Origin: Colias croceus
Lineage: Eukaryota > Arthropoda > Insecta > Lepidoptera > Pieridae
Direction: 5' to 3'
DNA length: 64,000 bases
Assembly: GCF_905220415.1 (NCBI RefSeq)
Contig: NC_059544.1
Span: 1,304,501 to 1,368,500 of the forward strand
Position 1 is the first letter of the stretch, and the number at the start of each line of letters is the position of its first letter. A program made the position numbers and the translations under genes. The notes under the pieces were generated by a model. The model worked only from the letters and a program-made list of their open reading frames with translations. It was not told the DNA's origin and did no database searches. Below, one piece after another: positions 44,901 through 56,884 of the stretch.

Positions 44901-47900
44901 AGCTTTCTAATGGTGAAAGAATTTTTGATATCGGTCCAGTAGTTTATGTGTGAATACCATACATACATACATACATAATTACAAACCTTTCCTCTTTATA
45001 ATATTAGTACAGAAGTATAGATTTGTAATTTTTTATAATTGTGTACATTTTTTAGGCTTTCGTACCGAAAACCTAAAAACGGATCATTTATTGAGACTTG
45101 GCTGTCTGTTTATAGATAGACAGTTGAAATTATCAAAGATAATATATTTCCGTTGCCTGTTCAATACAAAAAAAAAATCGAGGTTAATTTTAAAATTGCA
45201 ATTTCAATTTTTTACCTTTAGGGAAATGTAAATTTTGCGATGCACAGTAAAATTATGTTAATTTTAATCAATATTTAATAAATTTTCTATACTCTAGTGT
45301 GTCTTTTCTATATAGTGTGCTAAGCAGTGATGAGAACAGTCCCAGCATGGAAGAAGCCCTGATAACCCTGGAAAGGGCGTTCAGGGAGGTTTTAGGGTCT
45401 ACGGGAGTGAACAAAACTGTGGGAAAACAGGAGCTAAGGGTGTTTTGTACTAAATGCAGGTGAGATTTTGAGATATCTTACTATCCTACTAATAATTTAA
45501 AATAAAGAGTGTGTGTGACGAGAACACGTGTCAGAAGTGAAACTTCTTTGGCAAGATTCAAAGATACTAAAATGGTCGCGTTACTCCATGACGTGGCGGT
45601 ACAGTCATGACGCGACCTTGAAATTGTACTTTCAACGCGCCTAAAAAACTTGGTTACACTTCAAAAATGGGTGGGGAGAGGAATGAAAGACTGCTGAATA
45701 TATACTGGATATATTTCCAATAGCTATTTAGCATACATTAAATTATGGGTACAAAAATAGGTTCCTTGGTGTTAGTAAGTGTGTTTAATTAACATAATCT
45801 ATTCAATACATCCCAATATTAGAGCCTAATTTTCAATTACATTTACAGTGGTGGTCACATAATTAAAGACACCCCCGAATTGACCATAAAAGATTTACAT
45901 TAGGAAGTACAATTATCTGAAAAAGGTATTTAATCTAGTATTATTTTTATTAAACGATACAAGACAATATGTTCTTTAAAATGAGGGACAAAAAATAGTT
46001 ATATTCCTTGTTAGTTTCGACACTTGCTCTCTGTGGGAATGTAACACAAACTTTGTTAACGTACGTGTAGCTGGCCACTTAATTAAAGACAACAAGAAAT
46101 GAGTTACAATTTTTTATAAATAAAAAGAAACAGCATTGTGCTTTACTTCCTTTTGGCGCGTAATTTCATAAATCGTTGACACTATAATTTTTTTGGTTAT
46201 TTGTAACTTTTAAAATTAAAATTCATACGTTTAATAGTTTTAATATCAATTACTATGGTTAAAAACAAGAGTTGCGACTCCTCCGCAAGAAAAAAATATT
46301 TCTAACTTCCATGATAATTAAACTGTTTCAAGGATATGGTTATGAATGCTATAAAATATGTCAAGATGTTCCACACGACCGAAAACGTACTCAGAAAAGC
46401 AAAACCAAGTGAAACTACTTGGCCGAAATATTAAAAAATGGTGTTGTTGGCTAAAAAGATCCATTTAAAGGGTCGGAACTGATACAGTTCAGAGTTGTAT
46501 GGTGCAGCAGGCTTGAAGGGGGGTCTGCAAGCACAATTAGACGGAGACTGTGTGAGGAAAACTTGCACTGAAGAGTATCTCGGAAAGTACCACTTTTGAA
46601 AAAACAAAATGTGAAGGCAAGATTTCACTTTGCTACAAAATACGAACACTGGACTGAACGAGAGTGGAAACATGTGCTGTTTCTGCATGAAACTAAGATA
46701 AATATGATTAATTCTGTCAGAAAACAATATGTAAGACGCCATCTCAATAAGGAAATGGATCCAAGATACTCTAAAAAGTAGTCATACATGGGGGTGGAAA
46801 TATCAAAGTGTGGCGCTGTTTTTCTGGACTTGGTGTTGGACCTGTCAAAAAGACAGAAGGCAACATGGATAAATTCCAGTACAAGTATATTTTAGAGCAA
46901 TCCATGCTGCCCTATGCAGAGGAAAATTTACCTGTTGTTTGGACTTTTCAACACGATAATGATCCCAAGCACACAGCAAAAGTAGTGAAGTGCTTGTTAA
47001 GGAACCAATCTGTAACTGTTTTGGATTGGCCCCCTCACAGTCCGGATTCAAATCCGATCGAAAACTTATGAAATCAAGAAGGAAAGAAGTCGCGGCAAAG
47101 CGATCATCAAACGTCGACTAACTTTGCAAAACATTTTCGAAGAATGGAACCAATTTAGTGATGCAACTTGAACAAAATCAGTTGCTTCCATGCCCAAGAG
47201 ATGTAAACCGTCATTACTGCCAAAGGACATGCAACCAAATATTGAAAAGTGTACAAATGTTTTGTAAATACGTCAGGTATTTTGTGTTGTAAAAATAATC
47301 TCATTAAAATAATATTTTTTTTATATTTCTTATAAGCGAGTCTAATGTCTTTAATTATATGGCCAGACCTTTGCTAGGTTAAAACTGCTAGTAGTAAGGA
47401 TGAACCGATTAAAATCTAACAAACCGACAAGTTCTGTTGATAAAATTTAGTTTAGCATTAGACAACACATACCTGAATATTTTAAAATTATTTAACAAGT
47501 TCCAATGGTAGTGTAAAAAAAAATGTTGAGAGAAGTGTCTTGGGTAGTATAAAATGCTCTTAGTGTCTTTAATTATGTGACCACCACTGTATGTTAATTA
47601 TTAAATTTAATTATTATTTTAAGTAGGTACTTATGTTTATTACTGAGATTATGAATAAGCAATGTTGTTGATAGCCTATTTGATTCTTAATATTTTTATA
47701 CGCATAATTTCTTGTTTACTTCTTCATACGCATTTTAATTGACAGATAAGCTTATAAAAACAAAATATCGAGAAAAAACTTAAAAACTTCGAAAAAAAAA
47801 CATGGGAAATCCAACGATTTTTTTACAAATACTTTTACATACTTAAATAAACAATCATGTTTTTACATATTTAATCGTTTTAATTTTTACAGAAACATGC

Positions 47901-47974
47901 TTCAAGAAGCGTCGAGTAAATTCTCACAACTGAGTGACCTGCTAGCTATATGTAACAATAGATTATCCAATTAG
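38986..47974 (+). CDS. SWT1: SWT1-like WW/PIN-domain endoribonuclease
   Basis: Twelve coding exons join in phase: 38986-39114, 39198-39342, 39548-40338, 40640-40769, 41057-41215, 41575-41678, 42148-42330, 43538-43724, 43839-44043, 44648-44785, 45316-45459 and 47893-47974, giving 798 aa (human about 900). Residues 11-43 form a WW domain (LPEGW, KYYFN, SSWTQP; Trp15 and Trp39). Residues 44-370 are Lys/Ser-rich and disordered. A PIN nuclease domain follows (about 372-535) with VVLVVDTNIFIHEL, VPWRVINELDRLKD and LLVTNDKNLCNKA, whose acidic residues are the expected metal ligands. The helical C-terminus (548-798) matches SWT1. Yeast Swt1 degrades unspliced pre-mRNA at nuclear pores; the same role is inferred here. 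Its introns host two minisatellites, a SINE, a retroposon tail and a complete Tc1 element, yet all splice sites are intact. Confidence 0.95.
40480..40605 (+). repeat. Retroposon-tail remnant in SWT1 intron 3
   Basis: The phrase 'tttctcgataaatgggctat', then 'agattagcacatttaaacaa' with CAAA repeats and 'cagctttataatattag', is the usual end of the dispersed tails seen elsewhere. It is old and degenerate. Confidence 0.45.
41722..42025 (+). repeat. 23-bp minisatellite in SWT1 intron 6
   Basis: About a dozen decaying units of the form 'aaatgttacacgtcacaata' plus three bases (period 23) start just after the exon 6 donor. Central units are nearly identical and the flanks diverge. Most units contain ACGTCAC, a CRE/ATF-like core. 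Confidence 0.85.
42340..43290 (+). repeat. GC-rich 17-bp minisatellite with embedded exon fragments
   Basis: About 50 copies of a 16-17-bp unit 'ggcactgtactgtggcc' (variants with GGC, GACC and GGCA junctions) begin 10 bases after the donor of SWT1 exon 7. Interspersed are pieces of that exon: 'gcccgccgccgcggagctgc' plus 'acgcgg' near 42402 and 42531, and a 'cgctgctggccaacaaattg' piece near 43227. The array is open in several frames on both strands because the unit lacks stops, not because it encodes protein. Confidence 0.95.
44395..44620 (+). mobile_element. tRNA-derived SINE in SWT1 intron 9
   Basis: The head reads 'ccttggtacagtggttgacg' (box A region) and 'ctgggttcgattcccggtgg' (box B), a tRNA-like promoter. 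The body follows ('gtctaggtctggcaggacac', 'accccactaggggacatggg') and the tail is a short ACTTC repeat (44590-44612). This head-body-tail plan is that of a tRNA-type SINE. Confidence 0.75.
44790..45003 (+). repeat. Retroposon tail in SWT1 intron 10
   Basis: 'ctagctttccgcctgcggct', 'gttcccgttcccgtgggatt', 'atcggtccagtagtttatgt', a (CATA)n run and 'cctctttataatattag' follow in order. It is close to the copy at 20290-20515. It starts four bases after the exon 10 donor. Confidence 0.65.
45846..47589 (+). mobile_element. Full-length Tc1-like transposon, inactive
   Basis: The ends are perfect 27-bp inverted repeats beginning CAGTGGTGGTCACATAATTA, flanked by TA on both sides (45844-45845, 47590-47591), giving 1744 bp. 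A second related motif lies about 225-240 bp inside each end (near 46072 and 47346), an IR/DR arrangement. It is inserted in SWT1 intron 11. The transposase relic is listed separately. Confidence 0.93.
46255..47140 (+). pseudogene. Tc1-family transposase pseudogene
   Basis: The recognisable blocks are KARFHFATKYEHWTEREWKH, QYVRRHLNKEMDPRYSKK, GGGNIKVWRCFSGLGVGP, YILEQSMLPYAEENLPVVW, FQHDNDPKHTAKVVK and WPPHSPDSNPIENL. The order matches the DDE domain of Tc1 transposases. The first catalytic Asp position reads His (FLHETKIN) and several stops and frame breaks occur upstream (about 46300-46600) and after IENL. The N-terminal DNA-binding part is badly decayed. It cannot encode an active enzyme. 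Confidence 0.88.
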
Positions 47975-50900
47975 TTTTGTTCTAAGTACAGTCGCAGACA
48001 AAAGTGTTTTTATATTATAAATAATAAATATTTTTTAATTCGTTGAAAAAAATGTGCTTGGTAATGGTAAGTGGAATGTATTTTTTTTAATTATAATGTA
48101 TTTTCTTACGCTTGTATTTCGTATATTTTTTACATGCTTTGGGGTAATTTTGAATATAAATATTGTTTGTACATTGTAAAGATATTTTGTGTTTAATAGT
48201 TAAGTAGGTATACTTAAAAAAATTTGTCATAAAGTATTGGATCTATAATAACGGAAATTATTTTATTAAGGTTGTTGTGTTGTGTGAAATAAAATGATTT
48301 ATTTAATAATACTTAATACTAATTATAAACTTTGAATCGGGATTTTGCATAATATTCACTTTTATATCCTATATTTAAAGGCATCTAAAATTATTTATTA
48401 AGATTATTGGTAATTTAATTCAAATTTTTATTATATGTGATTCTATGTGTAGTCATTTAAAAAGGAAATAAGTATTTTTAGATAGTATTCTAGACTCATT
48501 ATTGCCCCAATGCATTTTATTATTATATATTTAGTGTTGCGTGAATGTTTTAAAATATTAAACCATATTAGATAAAATGTCTAAACATAGATATATTATA
48601 GAATAGATAAGTATCTCAATAGTAAATAGATATTTATGTGTATGTTTGTTTATTCAATTATCTAAAATCTACATCGTAGATCTTTTTTTATGAAGGCGTG
48701 AATTCGTATGCATGATTCGTATTTGTTGTATGTTTATTTATGTTTTTTTTTTCACTTCAATTAATAAACTAATTATTGTCTCATCAGTCATAACATATTT
48801 AAACTTTAAAGTATGTAGGGTAGTGCTAAAAAAATCGAATTAAGGATTTTTTAATTCAAGTTTTTTTTTTCGCTCGGCATGGTAAGTAGAAAAAGTAGTC
48901 TTTCATTGGTTAGTTTTACTTTTCTATGTTTAAGTATTTTATATCTGTGTGTTTTGTGGCATGTAGGGAAAATTAATTAGATATATTTTAAGTTTCATTA
49001 ATCGCTTTTTTGGCACAATCAATACTTTAACCTACTTATTAGAAGTCACTTTTATTTCTCGGGAATCGAACCCTCTTGAATGAATGAATGAATGAAAGAA
49101 AGCTTTTATAGCAAAAAAAATTTACATATAACAATAATTATAGTTTAACTAAATTTCTTCAGGGTGTCTTGCCTGCCTTTCGACAAACGCCTCCTTCAAA
49201 CTCTTCCACGATTGCCTTTGAAGTGCTATTCTCCAGGTCAATCCTACAATTTCCTTTAAACAATCCTTCCATCCAATTTTTTTGTCTCCCTCTATTCCTT
49301 TTTCCTTCCCTCGCGGACTATTCCAGGAGATCTTTAGTCCACTTTCCTTGTTTGTTCCTCATAATGTGTCTTGCTCCTGTCTGACTGTCTTAAAATGCTA
49401 TGCAATTTCGCCTTTTTTCGAGTATAAGTTATTTTCCCTCTGTCGCGTCTTTTAATTTTTAACATGCTTCTCTCCATTCCTTGTTTTCACACCTTTTATA
49501 GACGATTTTTTCGGTGTTAATTTTTTGTATAAAATATATAAAAACACTTTTGTCTGTGACATTACAGTCTAGTCTGCAATTTGTATAAAGTGCGGAATCG
49601 TAATGCCTTGTATATATTCTCATTGTAATGGAATTCCTTTCACTTTACTTAGGTATTTTTTGTTTAAACTTTGCTTTTTGTTTCTTTCTCACTTAGGATT
49701 AACACCTTGAGAGCGAAAGAGATAGAATGCTGAAATTAATTGGAATTAAAGAAAATCACTTCATGTTCAATTTTTTTTTGTATAAACTCACATCTCATTT
49801 GGAAATTAATTTAAATGATAACACATCTTTTTTAATTAAAATATGTAGTTTCGTTTTTTGTTAGTTTTCTTTTTTCATTTACGAATAAAAATAATAATGT
49901 AGTGCTATTATAATTTGTTTCTGATCTAAAGTAAAATTCATAAATATTGTAAAATCATTCATAAAAAAAAATATTTGTATGTATTTTATTTTTAATGTGA
50001 AAGGAATTTCAATCGTCTTCCAAGACTGACTTAAATGTATTTCTTTAGATAGGTAATGTATCTTGTATATATGTTAAACAGCTTTGTTTAAATTTGTTAT
50101 ATTAGGTTTAAGTTAAACTTCTGTTACTATATACAGGGTAAAATTAAATTTGCCTGTCATTTTACTTATTAAAAATTACACAGTTGATTTTTTTTTGTTA
50201 TTTTTTTTGTTCAAATAACTGGGAAAGTTTATTTTAATCATAAAAATTTAATATTTACTCTGTATATAAAAATAAGAACGCTGATAAAGGTTGATTCGAT
50301 TACGAATGTATGAAGTGAATTGTATATTTCAAAATATATGATTAAACTATTAAAACTGATTGTTTCCAAATTATTGCGAAAGGTTTAAAAATAGTTAATA
50401 TTTAATATTTAATATTTAAATCTTATTATTATCTTCTGTCAGTGATTTAAATTTAATGAAGGTAGTTGCGTAAGAACGTCGGTTATTTTAAATTTATTTG
50501 AATAACAAACACTTTCGTCAATTTTTTTGAGGTGAACTCAAAATTTTTAAGGTAAATATTATTGCAAAAATTGATCTCTTTTTTTTGAATCGCTCATAAG
50601 CATGATAAAGACTAACTAAAAACTACTGTTTTGGTTAATTTTATTGTTTTTTATTGCTATAATAAGCAAAATAAACATGTTTTAATCTTTCGAACAAAAA
50701 AATGGAATTTAACGCGGCCGCGTTGGTTCGTATACTGAATCACTATTTTTTTTAAGTTTAAAATAAATAATTTATACATACTATATTTGTGTCTATTATT
50801 TATAAGACATAAAAATATGCATTAAATATTCTGTCTTTTTTATCGTTAAATATTAGTTTACTCTATTATTTAACTTCGATGGTCTTAAAGTTCCGCTTTA

Positions 50901-51597
50901 AAGTCACCTAAAAGAAAAAAAAAATCAAAAATATATATTTATTTAAAGAACCATATGTTTGTACACAGACACACTTGGATTGACTTTGCAAAGTAAATTG
51001 AAATTTTTACATTATTGTATTATTGTTATATTCTATCTTAATGTACTCTTTTAGATACAGTCGCACACAAAAGATATCAAAAAAATCATTTGGATTCTTG
51101 AATTTTTTATTAGTTTCAATTTTAAATTATTAAAGGGTTATATTTAAAACAATATTAAATTTTTTTATCTTCTAAATTTTTGCAAAAGTGGTCCAAACGA
51201 TTTTACGTTATATTATGCTCTTTTTTCATGTTATTTCATACGTTTAAATTCAATAATTTTAATAACAAAAACTTTATCACATGTTTATGATTACTATGTC
51301 TCTTTCTTAATTAAAAATAATACGAAATTTATTGTGAATATTCTTCTATGTTTTAATGATTTTTCAGGTTTTTTTTGTTATATTTTTTGTGTCGGGTTCT
51401 AACTCCTATATGATTTTATATAATATTATAGATAAAAAAATTTAAAATAATAGGTGTTTCAATTTTTCAAAGTCACTTGTATAATTTGTTTTTAAAAGAT
51501 GTATATATAGTAATAGATTTAAATGGAGTAAGATTTTCTATATTCTTATTTATGTTAATCCTAAAATATTAACCGTTGCAATATTTAATAAATGTTT
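47975..51597. other. AT-rich region downstream of SWT1, no gene recognised
   Basis: The SWT1 3' UTR lies at the start; AATAAA near 48023 and 48285 are candidate poly(A) signals. The rest is very AT-rich with long T runs and no plausible exon. A LINE 3' fragment lies at 49078-49400. Confidence 0.5.
49078..49400 (-). mobile_element. LINE 3' fragment
   Basis: On the minus strand a broken frame reads GDKKIGWKDCLKEIVGLTW, then SWKSLKEAFVERQARHPEE and a stop, followed by an (AATG)n-type tail at 49078-49095. The W-K/R-D-D-I ... W ... L-x-E-A-(F/Y)-V pattern is the usual C-terminal end of a common insect LINE group (RTE/R1-like). The 5' portion is missing. Confidence 0.6.
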
Positions 51598-51613
51598 ATA
51601 TTATGTGTCTTTC

Positions 51614-51789
51614 TAAAACACACAGCGTTGGATGAAGAAAGCAGTCTATGAATCCTATATATCTCTATGCAAATTGGGTCACCTTACCAAATATCGATGG
51701 ATCTTTCACCTCACTAGCAAGAGCGCGTCCCTAGTATGGCATCTGTCATCATCGCCTTTGACGCGCTGTCATCTTCCAAGCTCCATAGC
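51614..51789 (+). repeat. DIRS left inverted terminal repeat
   Basis: It starts 'taaaacacacagcgttggat', runs through 'ggtcaccttaccaaatatcg' and ends 'cttccaagctccatagc'. Its reverse complement is 56709-56884. Outside it lies the left-specific tail 'atattatgtgtctttc' (51598-51613). Confidence 0.9.
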
Positions 51790-51993
51790 GTTTATGAATT
51801 CGTGCGCAATAACATCGCGCAGAATATAATTCTCGAATTCGAATATATATAATTATAATTCTCGAATATTAAGTGTGATAAAACACACACGCGTTAAATT
51901 TTAGTGTTTTTCTAGTGAAAAACGGAATTAGTTCCAATACGAAACACAAAAGACCACGTTGTCGGAAGGAAATTCGAAAACCGGTGCTTTGGT

Positions 51994-52173
51994 ATGTATA
52001 ATAGTGGCGGGAACTCTTTTTCGTCCTCGGAGGACGAGAGAAGTAATGGTTCGTCACTGCCCAAGAGACCGGGAGACGAGAAATTCCGTAAGTACAATCA
52101 AACTTGTCAGAACATGTCCGGACTCGTGCATAGATTTTCATCCAGCACGTGGCATACATTTCACAGTATTTGA
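51994..52173 (+). pseudogene. Possible start of the DIRS gag-like frame
   Basis: The first ATG frame after the left repeat encodes 59 aa (MYNSGGNSFSSSEDERSNGS...), Ser/Glu-rich, which is the expected position of ORF1. It may be a truncated gag-like frame. No conserved motif is visible, so this is only positional inference. Confidence 0.3.
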
Positions 52174-53584
52174 CACAAATACATCAATATTTAGATGTAG
52201 GTAATTAATAAAACACAATGCATGCCTATAATGAGATCACTACATTATCATCGGGTTTCTTTATCATACACAGGCACATTGGTTACTGTGTCAAGTATTG
52301 CTTTTAACCAGACTTGTGAAATAGCGTTAGGCTACCTAGGTAGAAGGTTCTTAGGTATAAGGAATCCACCGTGATCCCCTCTGGCTAACGAGCCCCAGCA
52401 CTCAGCAGGTAGTGAGGCATCTCAATCACTTAGACCATTCAATTGTAACTACCTCAACAAAAGTGAGTACCTACTACTTAGTGCCCACTGACTACATAAA
52501 TAATTCAAGACAATTAAGATGTACTTAGATTTTAGATAGTTAGTTACAAAACCTGTCTATCACAATATTCTAAAGAGAAGAAATTGTTAATTAACTATTT
52601 TAATATTATTTCAATATTGATACATGTCACATATAGATTTTACATTACTTATTATAGGATATGATATAGAGTGTATAATATGAGCAACAGTCTCACACAA
52701 TATTCAGTAAGAGCTACTTATTACTGCAAGTTGAGATTACCTAATTTATCTTATGGTAAATAATTCTTAACATAAGGAGCTTATTTTCATAGCCAATTGA
52801 TACCAGAATAAGCTTTGATTCTATGGGTACTTATTTGAATAGTAGTGAAAAATCATAAGAAATAGACATTGCAGATTATAAGAGTTTATATACATTATCA
52901 TCATCAAGGACCCATATTTACTGTATCCCCGAACAGTTGAATGAGATCATTCTTGGTTATAATGTTACTGATGATAATGTTGTTTATCTAGTTCCTTTCT
53001 TACTTAAGTGAAAGAGCTTGCCTTAAAATTAACACTCAGGTGTGATAACAATTCTATAATATCAACAGTAAAGTAACCAAAATCTTTGTATTTTTTATTT
53101 GTATCTTCTACAAAAATATGTACTGAAAATATGTACAAGGCGTCCTTAGCCATGATTAGCTTAGTATGGTTATGCTGAAAGAACTGTGTCCAGAAAGACC
53201 CAGAAAAATATATGCCATACTTACATTCAGATATGCTTCTGGCAATAAGAGCTGATGGCTCCGCCAGGTTGATATTCAACCTGAGACACCTAAACACCTA
53301 GGTATTAACCAGGTAATTTTGATACAGATCACAGATTATAACGGTAATTAAACATTTTATCATTTTACAAAGCCAGGATTGTCTTGTAAAATTAGACATC
53401 ATTGGTAACAGTAATGAGATTCTCACAAGGTCAGGATTGGCTTGTACAATCAGGCATCATTGGCCTATTTTCTGCCTGCATATGGCAGCCATTTCAAATG
53501 GTCGCGGAGACCCTACAGGCTGGAGGTGCCCTCCTTCTGTTTTATTTAAGCTATTAAGTTTTGGTCTATTGAGACCGTTGCAAA

Positions 53585-54110
53585 ATTAACTTCACAGGTC
53601 TTGTAGACTGTGAGGATTTTGGAAAAGCTTAATTGGCACTACAGCCACATAAAGTGCCTTCTGATTTAGTTGGACAATTATCTTTTGGGTCTACCATGAC
53701 TAATCCAATTTAACTTCACAGGTCGCGGAGACCATGGAGGTTTTGGTAAAGCCTGATTGGCAGGACTATTCCAATTCAACTTCACAGGTCGCGGAGACCA
53801 TGGGGGTTTTGGTAAAGCCTGATTGACAAGACTATTCCAATTCAACTTCACAGGTCGCGGAGACCATGGAGATATTGGTAGAGCTTGATTGGCACTCCAA
53901 TCACAAAAAGGGCCACAGCCCTCTGATTTAGTTAAACTATCAGGATTATTCTAATAATTTAACTTCACAGGTCTCGGAGACCATGGAGATTTTAGTAAAG
54001 CCACAGAATGAGCTACAGCCTTCTAGTTAGACAATTATCTTTTCGTCTACAAGGATTGTTCCAATTAACTCTACAGGTCCCGGAGACCATAGAGATTTTG
54101 GGAAGGCAGG
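53585..54110 (+). repeat. ~66-bp tandem repeats inside the DIRS-like element
   Basis: Units beginning 'aacttcacaggtcgcggaga' followed by 'ccatggaggttttggtaaag' start at 53712, 53778 and 53844 (period 66). More diverged units lie near 53589, 53960 and 54066. The ORF region expected here is replaced or obscured by them. Confidence 0.75.
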
Positions 54111-54639
54111 TTTGGCACATCAATTACAAAGTGTACATTGTAAGCCTGGATACTTGTGCCTCATGTGTAATACTATAGAAATGTCTGTGTTATTGCCAGT
54201 CCCAAAAGCCTCAAAGATAGAGCATACTGTGGTAGTCATTAAAAGGACCATGTCTTGCACTAAATAAGAGTTGCAGACAGTTCTAGACATCTAACACTGA
54301 GAGGACTGTACAGTTGTCGCCTCCAGGTATTTCTCTAGAGTTTCGCGCACAGCAGACCAAGAGAGAAAGGCTTTCCCTCTACATGCTATACAAGACTTAA
54401 GAGTTGTGGAAAAGAAACATAGACAGAAATGTAATAGTATTTGTAAAAGAACAAGTTTCTCACTTCCTAACTACAGATACCGCGGATGCGGGCTGAGTAG
54501 GACATCTGAACAGTACTTACCTGTCAGAGAAATGAAGAGGGAAGCAGGGGACTTGGCATTAGAACTTCTGACTTAGATGTCGTGTACCAGATATGCAATA
54601 AAAGTGCTTCTGAGTAAATTGCAAGGGGGGCACATCCTG

Positions 54640-55010
54640 TAGCCCAAGCTATCAATCAGACTTTGGTCGCCCACATACAAAGGTTGCTGACTCTCTTAGC
54701 TCTTACAACTGAGTAACTGTACCTAGCCGAAAAGTTGAGAATAACTCTTGGCACGCTTCCAGGACGCCTAAGTGGCCTTTGATTTAGATTGCCTCTCAAG
54801 AAATCAACCTGTACCGGAGTGGCTTCTCCTACCTTGTACAACAGGAAATATAATATTTCGGAAGCTCCTGATATGGACCATTTCGCTACCCAAAGGAATG
54901 CTTTAGTGCCAAGGCATATTTGCCAAAGCCTGCTCCGAATTTTGCGACATCTGCAGTCGTTGATGGAGCTGACGCCTAGACTGAATATTCCCTTTCAAGG
55001 GTAATCCTCC
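54640..55010 (+). pseudogene. DIRS-type RNase H C-terminal relic
   Basis: With frame changes allowed, one reads an LRITLGTLPGRLS-like stretch, then DCLSRNQPVPEW (from 'attgcctctcaagaaatcaa'), and then PDMDHFATQRNALVPRHIC. The last matches the family pattern P-x-x-D-x-F-A-(S/T)-x-x-N that closes the RNase H region of DIRS and related elements. Multiple stops and frameshifts make it a pseudogene. Confidence 0.5.
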
Positions 55011-56584
55011 AAGTGCACTAGCGCACCTCGCACCCCGGGACCGGGGCAGATACATAGCACCCAAGGGTGGCTTATGGTTGATATAATAAATAATAATAAT
55101 ATACGGGCATTTCTCCGCAACTCAATGTCAAGCGCCTAAAGATGGCTTATGGTTATTGACTATTATGGTTATATATGGTTATTGACCCGGAAGTCATGAG
55201 CACTCAGACCATTGGTGAATGGCCTTACGGCCTTATGGCCCCCCAACTGCTCAGTCAGAAAAAGGGGGGGGGGGGGAGGGGAGAAAACAGCCCATTGTAA
55301 AGCAAAGGAGAAAGAGCAGTTAAGTAGTGGTGCCCCTCCACAGTGCCAACATATGACCCTCCAAGCAGGAGGTGACTTTCATAATGCAATGCTAAAAAAA
55401 AAAAAAAAAAAAAAGAATGCATGTAATCTAGTACACAGGGATTCTATTTAATTGGCTTAAGTCTATCATAAGCAAGCTCAACCTGTTCATGACATGAACA
55501 TGACTTCTGAAAACCTCAAAATACAGTTTTTTATCACAGCAAGATAAGATTATAACCTGACCAGAATTTGGATACTAAATGGATACAACAACACATTATC
55601 CATCAGGTGGTCGGTTGTGAGGAAACTCAGACACATAGATATGCCCAGTGACCCATGTGGAAAGGTTGGTTCAAGTAACAAAGGACTGATTTTCAATCTT
55701 AAAAGTAGATAATTGATTCTTATCTAAATTATATAAAGGGGCGGACCCTTTAACCTTGCAACACAAACCTTTATCTCTGGCTAGTTAAGGTCCCTCCAGA
55801 TCTTAAAGACAGTAAACATAGCAGCCCTGTCCAGCAGTGGCTTCAAGAATGTGGTAAGGGCACCAACCCGTGGAGGCAGTGGAAGGACCATACAGTCAAT
55901 TATAAAAGTTTTACTGTCAATCAGTCAATTTAGCCAGTGCCAGTGAGTCTGGTTTACTTTAAGGTAACCTGAAACTGTTTAATTTATTATTTAATTCAGT
56001 GTAATTAATTTAAGATCATAGTAATGATCAATGTGTAACAAACATGCTTAATGCTTAAGGTACAGTTGTGTTAACATTGCTTATTATAGTTATTTTATAT
56101 ACAGATGTTATTTACTGTAGTATTTAGCCTTAGAGGCTCCATTGTTTATCCTTGGTGACATTGATCTTCCTTTGAGTTATAATTTTTAAAATTTTATTTT
56201 TATGTTATTATTTGAACTTTGATTTGTATCAAAGATATAGAGAAATAATTAAGCAGTTCTTAGGTTCTAAGACTTAGTTCATTAGTATTGGCTTATTGAG
56301 AAGATTATCTGAGGAGAATAATTTAAAATTTAGAGGATACCTATATGGTTAGTTCTTACAATATGAAAGAAAAACAATTTTTGTTGTTATTACATAACCC
56401 CCTTGTATTGTTTTTAGAATTTAAAATATAACTTTATTTTACAATACAACAGGTTCATTTAACATTCTGTAAGGAATGAAATTTAAGTTGTTAATACAGC
56501 ACTTAGGTATTACAATATTAACAAGATAATTTATTTTCAACATAGCGTTTGTATGTCTTTCTTCACCAGCAGATATCAAACACA

Positions 56585-56683
56585 TCTTCATCCAACGCTG
56601 TGTGTTTTAGAAAGACACATAATATTGATGTTTTGCATTAAAACAAAACATGTATTATGTGTCGAATAAAACACACAGCGTTG
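56585..56683 (+). repeat. DIRS internal complementary region (circle junction)
   Basis: The first part, 'tcttcatccaacgctgtgtg' to 'agacacataatat', is the reverse complement of the element's left end. It joins directly at an ATAATAT overlap (about 56619-56625) to the reverse complement of the right end ('aatattgatgttttgcatta' to 'acacacagcgttg'). This head-to-tail joint of the two termini is what DIRS replication models require as template. Confidence 0.88.
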
Positions 56684-56708
56684 CAGTTTACTGCTTGCTG
56701 ATGAAGAT

Positions 56709-56884
56709 GCTATGGAGCTTGGAAGATGACAGCGCGTCAAAGGCGATGATGACAGATGCCATACTAGGGACGCGCTCTTGCTAGTGAGGTGAAAGATCCA
56801 TCGATATTTGGTAAGGTGACCCAATTTGCATAGAGATATATAGGATTCATAGACTGCTTTCTTCATCCAACGCTGTGTGTTTTA
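56709..56884 (-). repeat. DIRS right inverted terminal repeat
   Basis: This is the reverse complement of 51614-51789 over 176 bp with no differences noticed. The right-specific outer tail runs from 56885 to about 56932 ('catgttttgttttaatgcaa'). Confidence 0.9.

Noticed and set aside
46808..47071. Transposase frame as an active Tc1 gene
   Set aside because: The first catalytic Asp position is His and upstream stops and frame breaks interrupt it.
53004..53297. 97-codon minus-strand frame inside the DIRS-like element
   Set aside because: It is antisense to the element's coding direction and has no family resemblance; probably chance.
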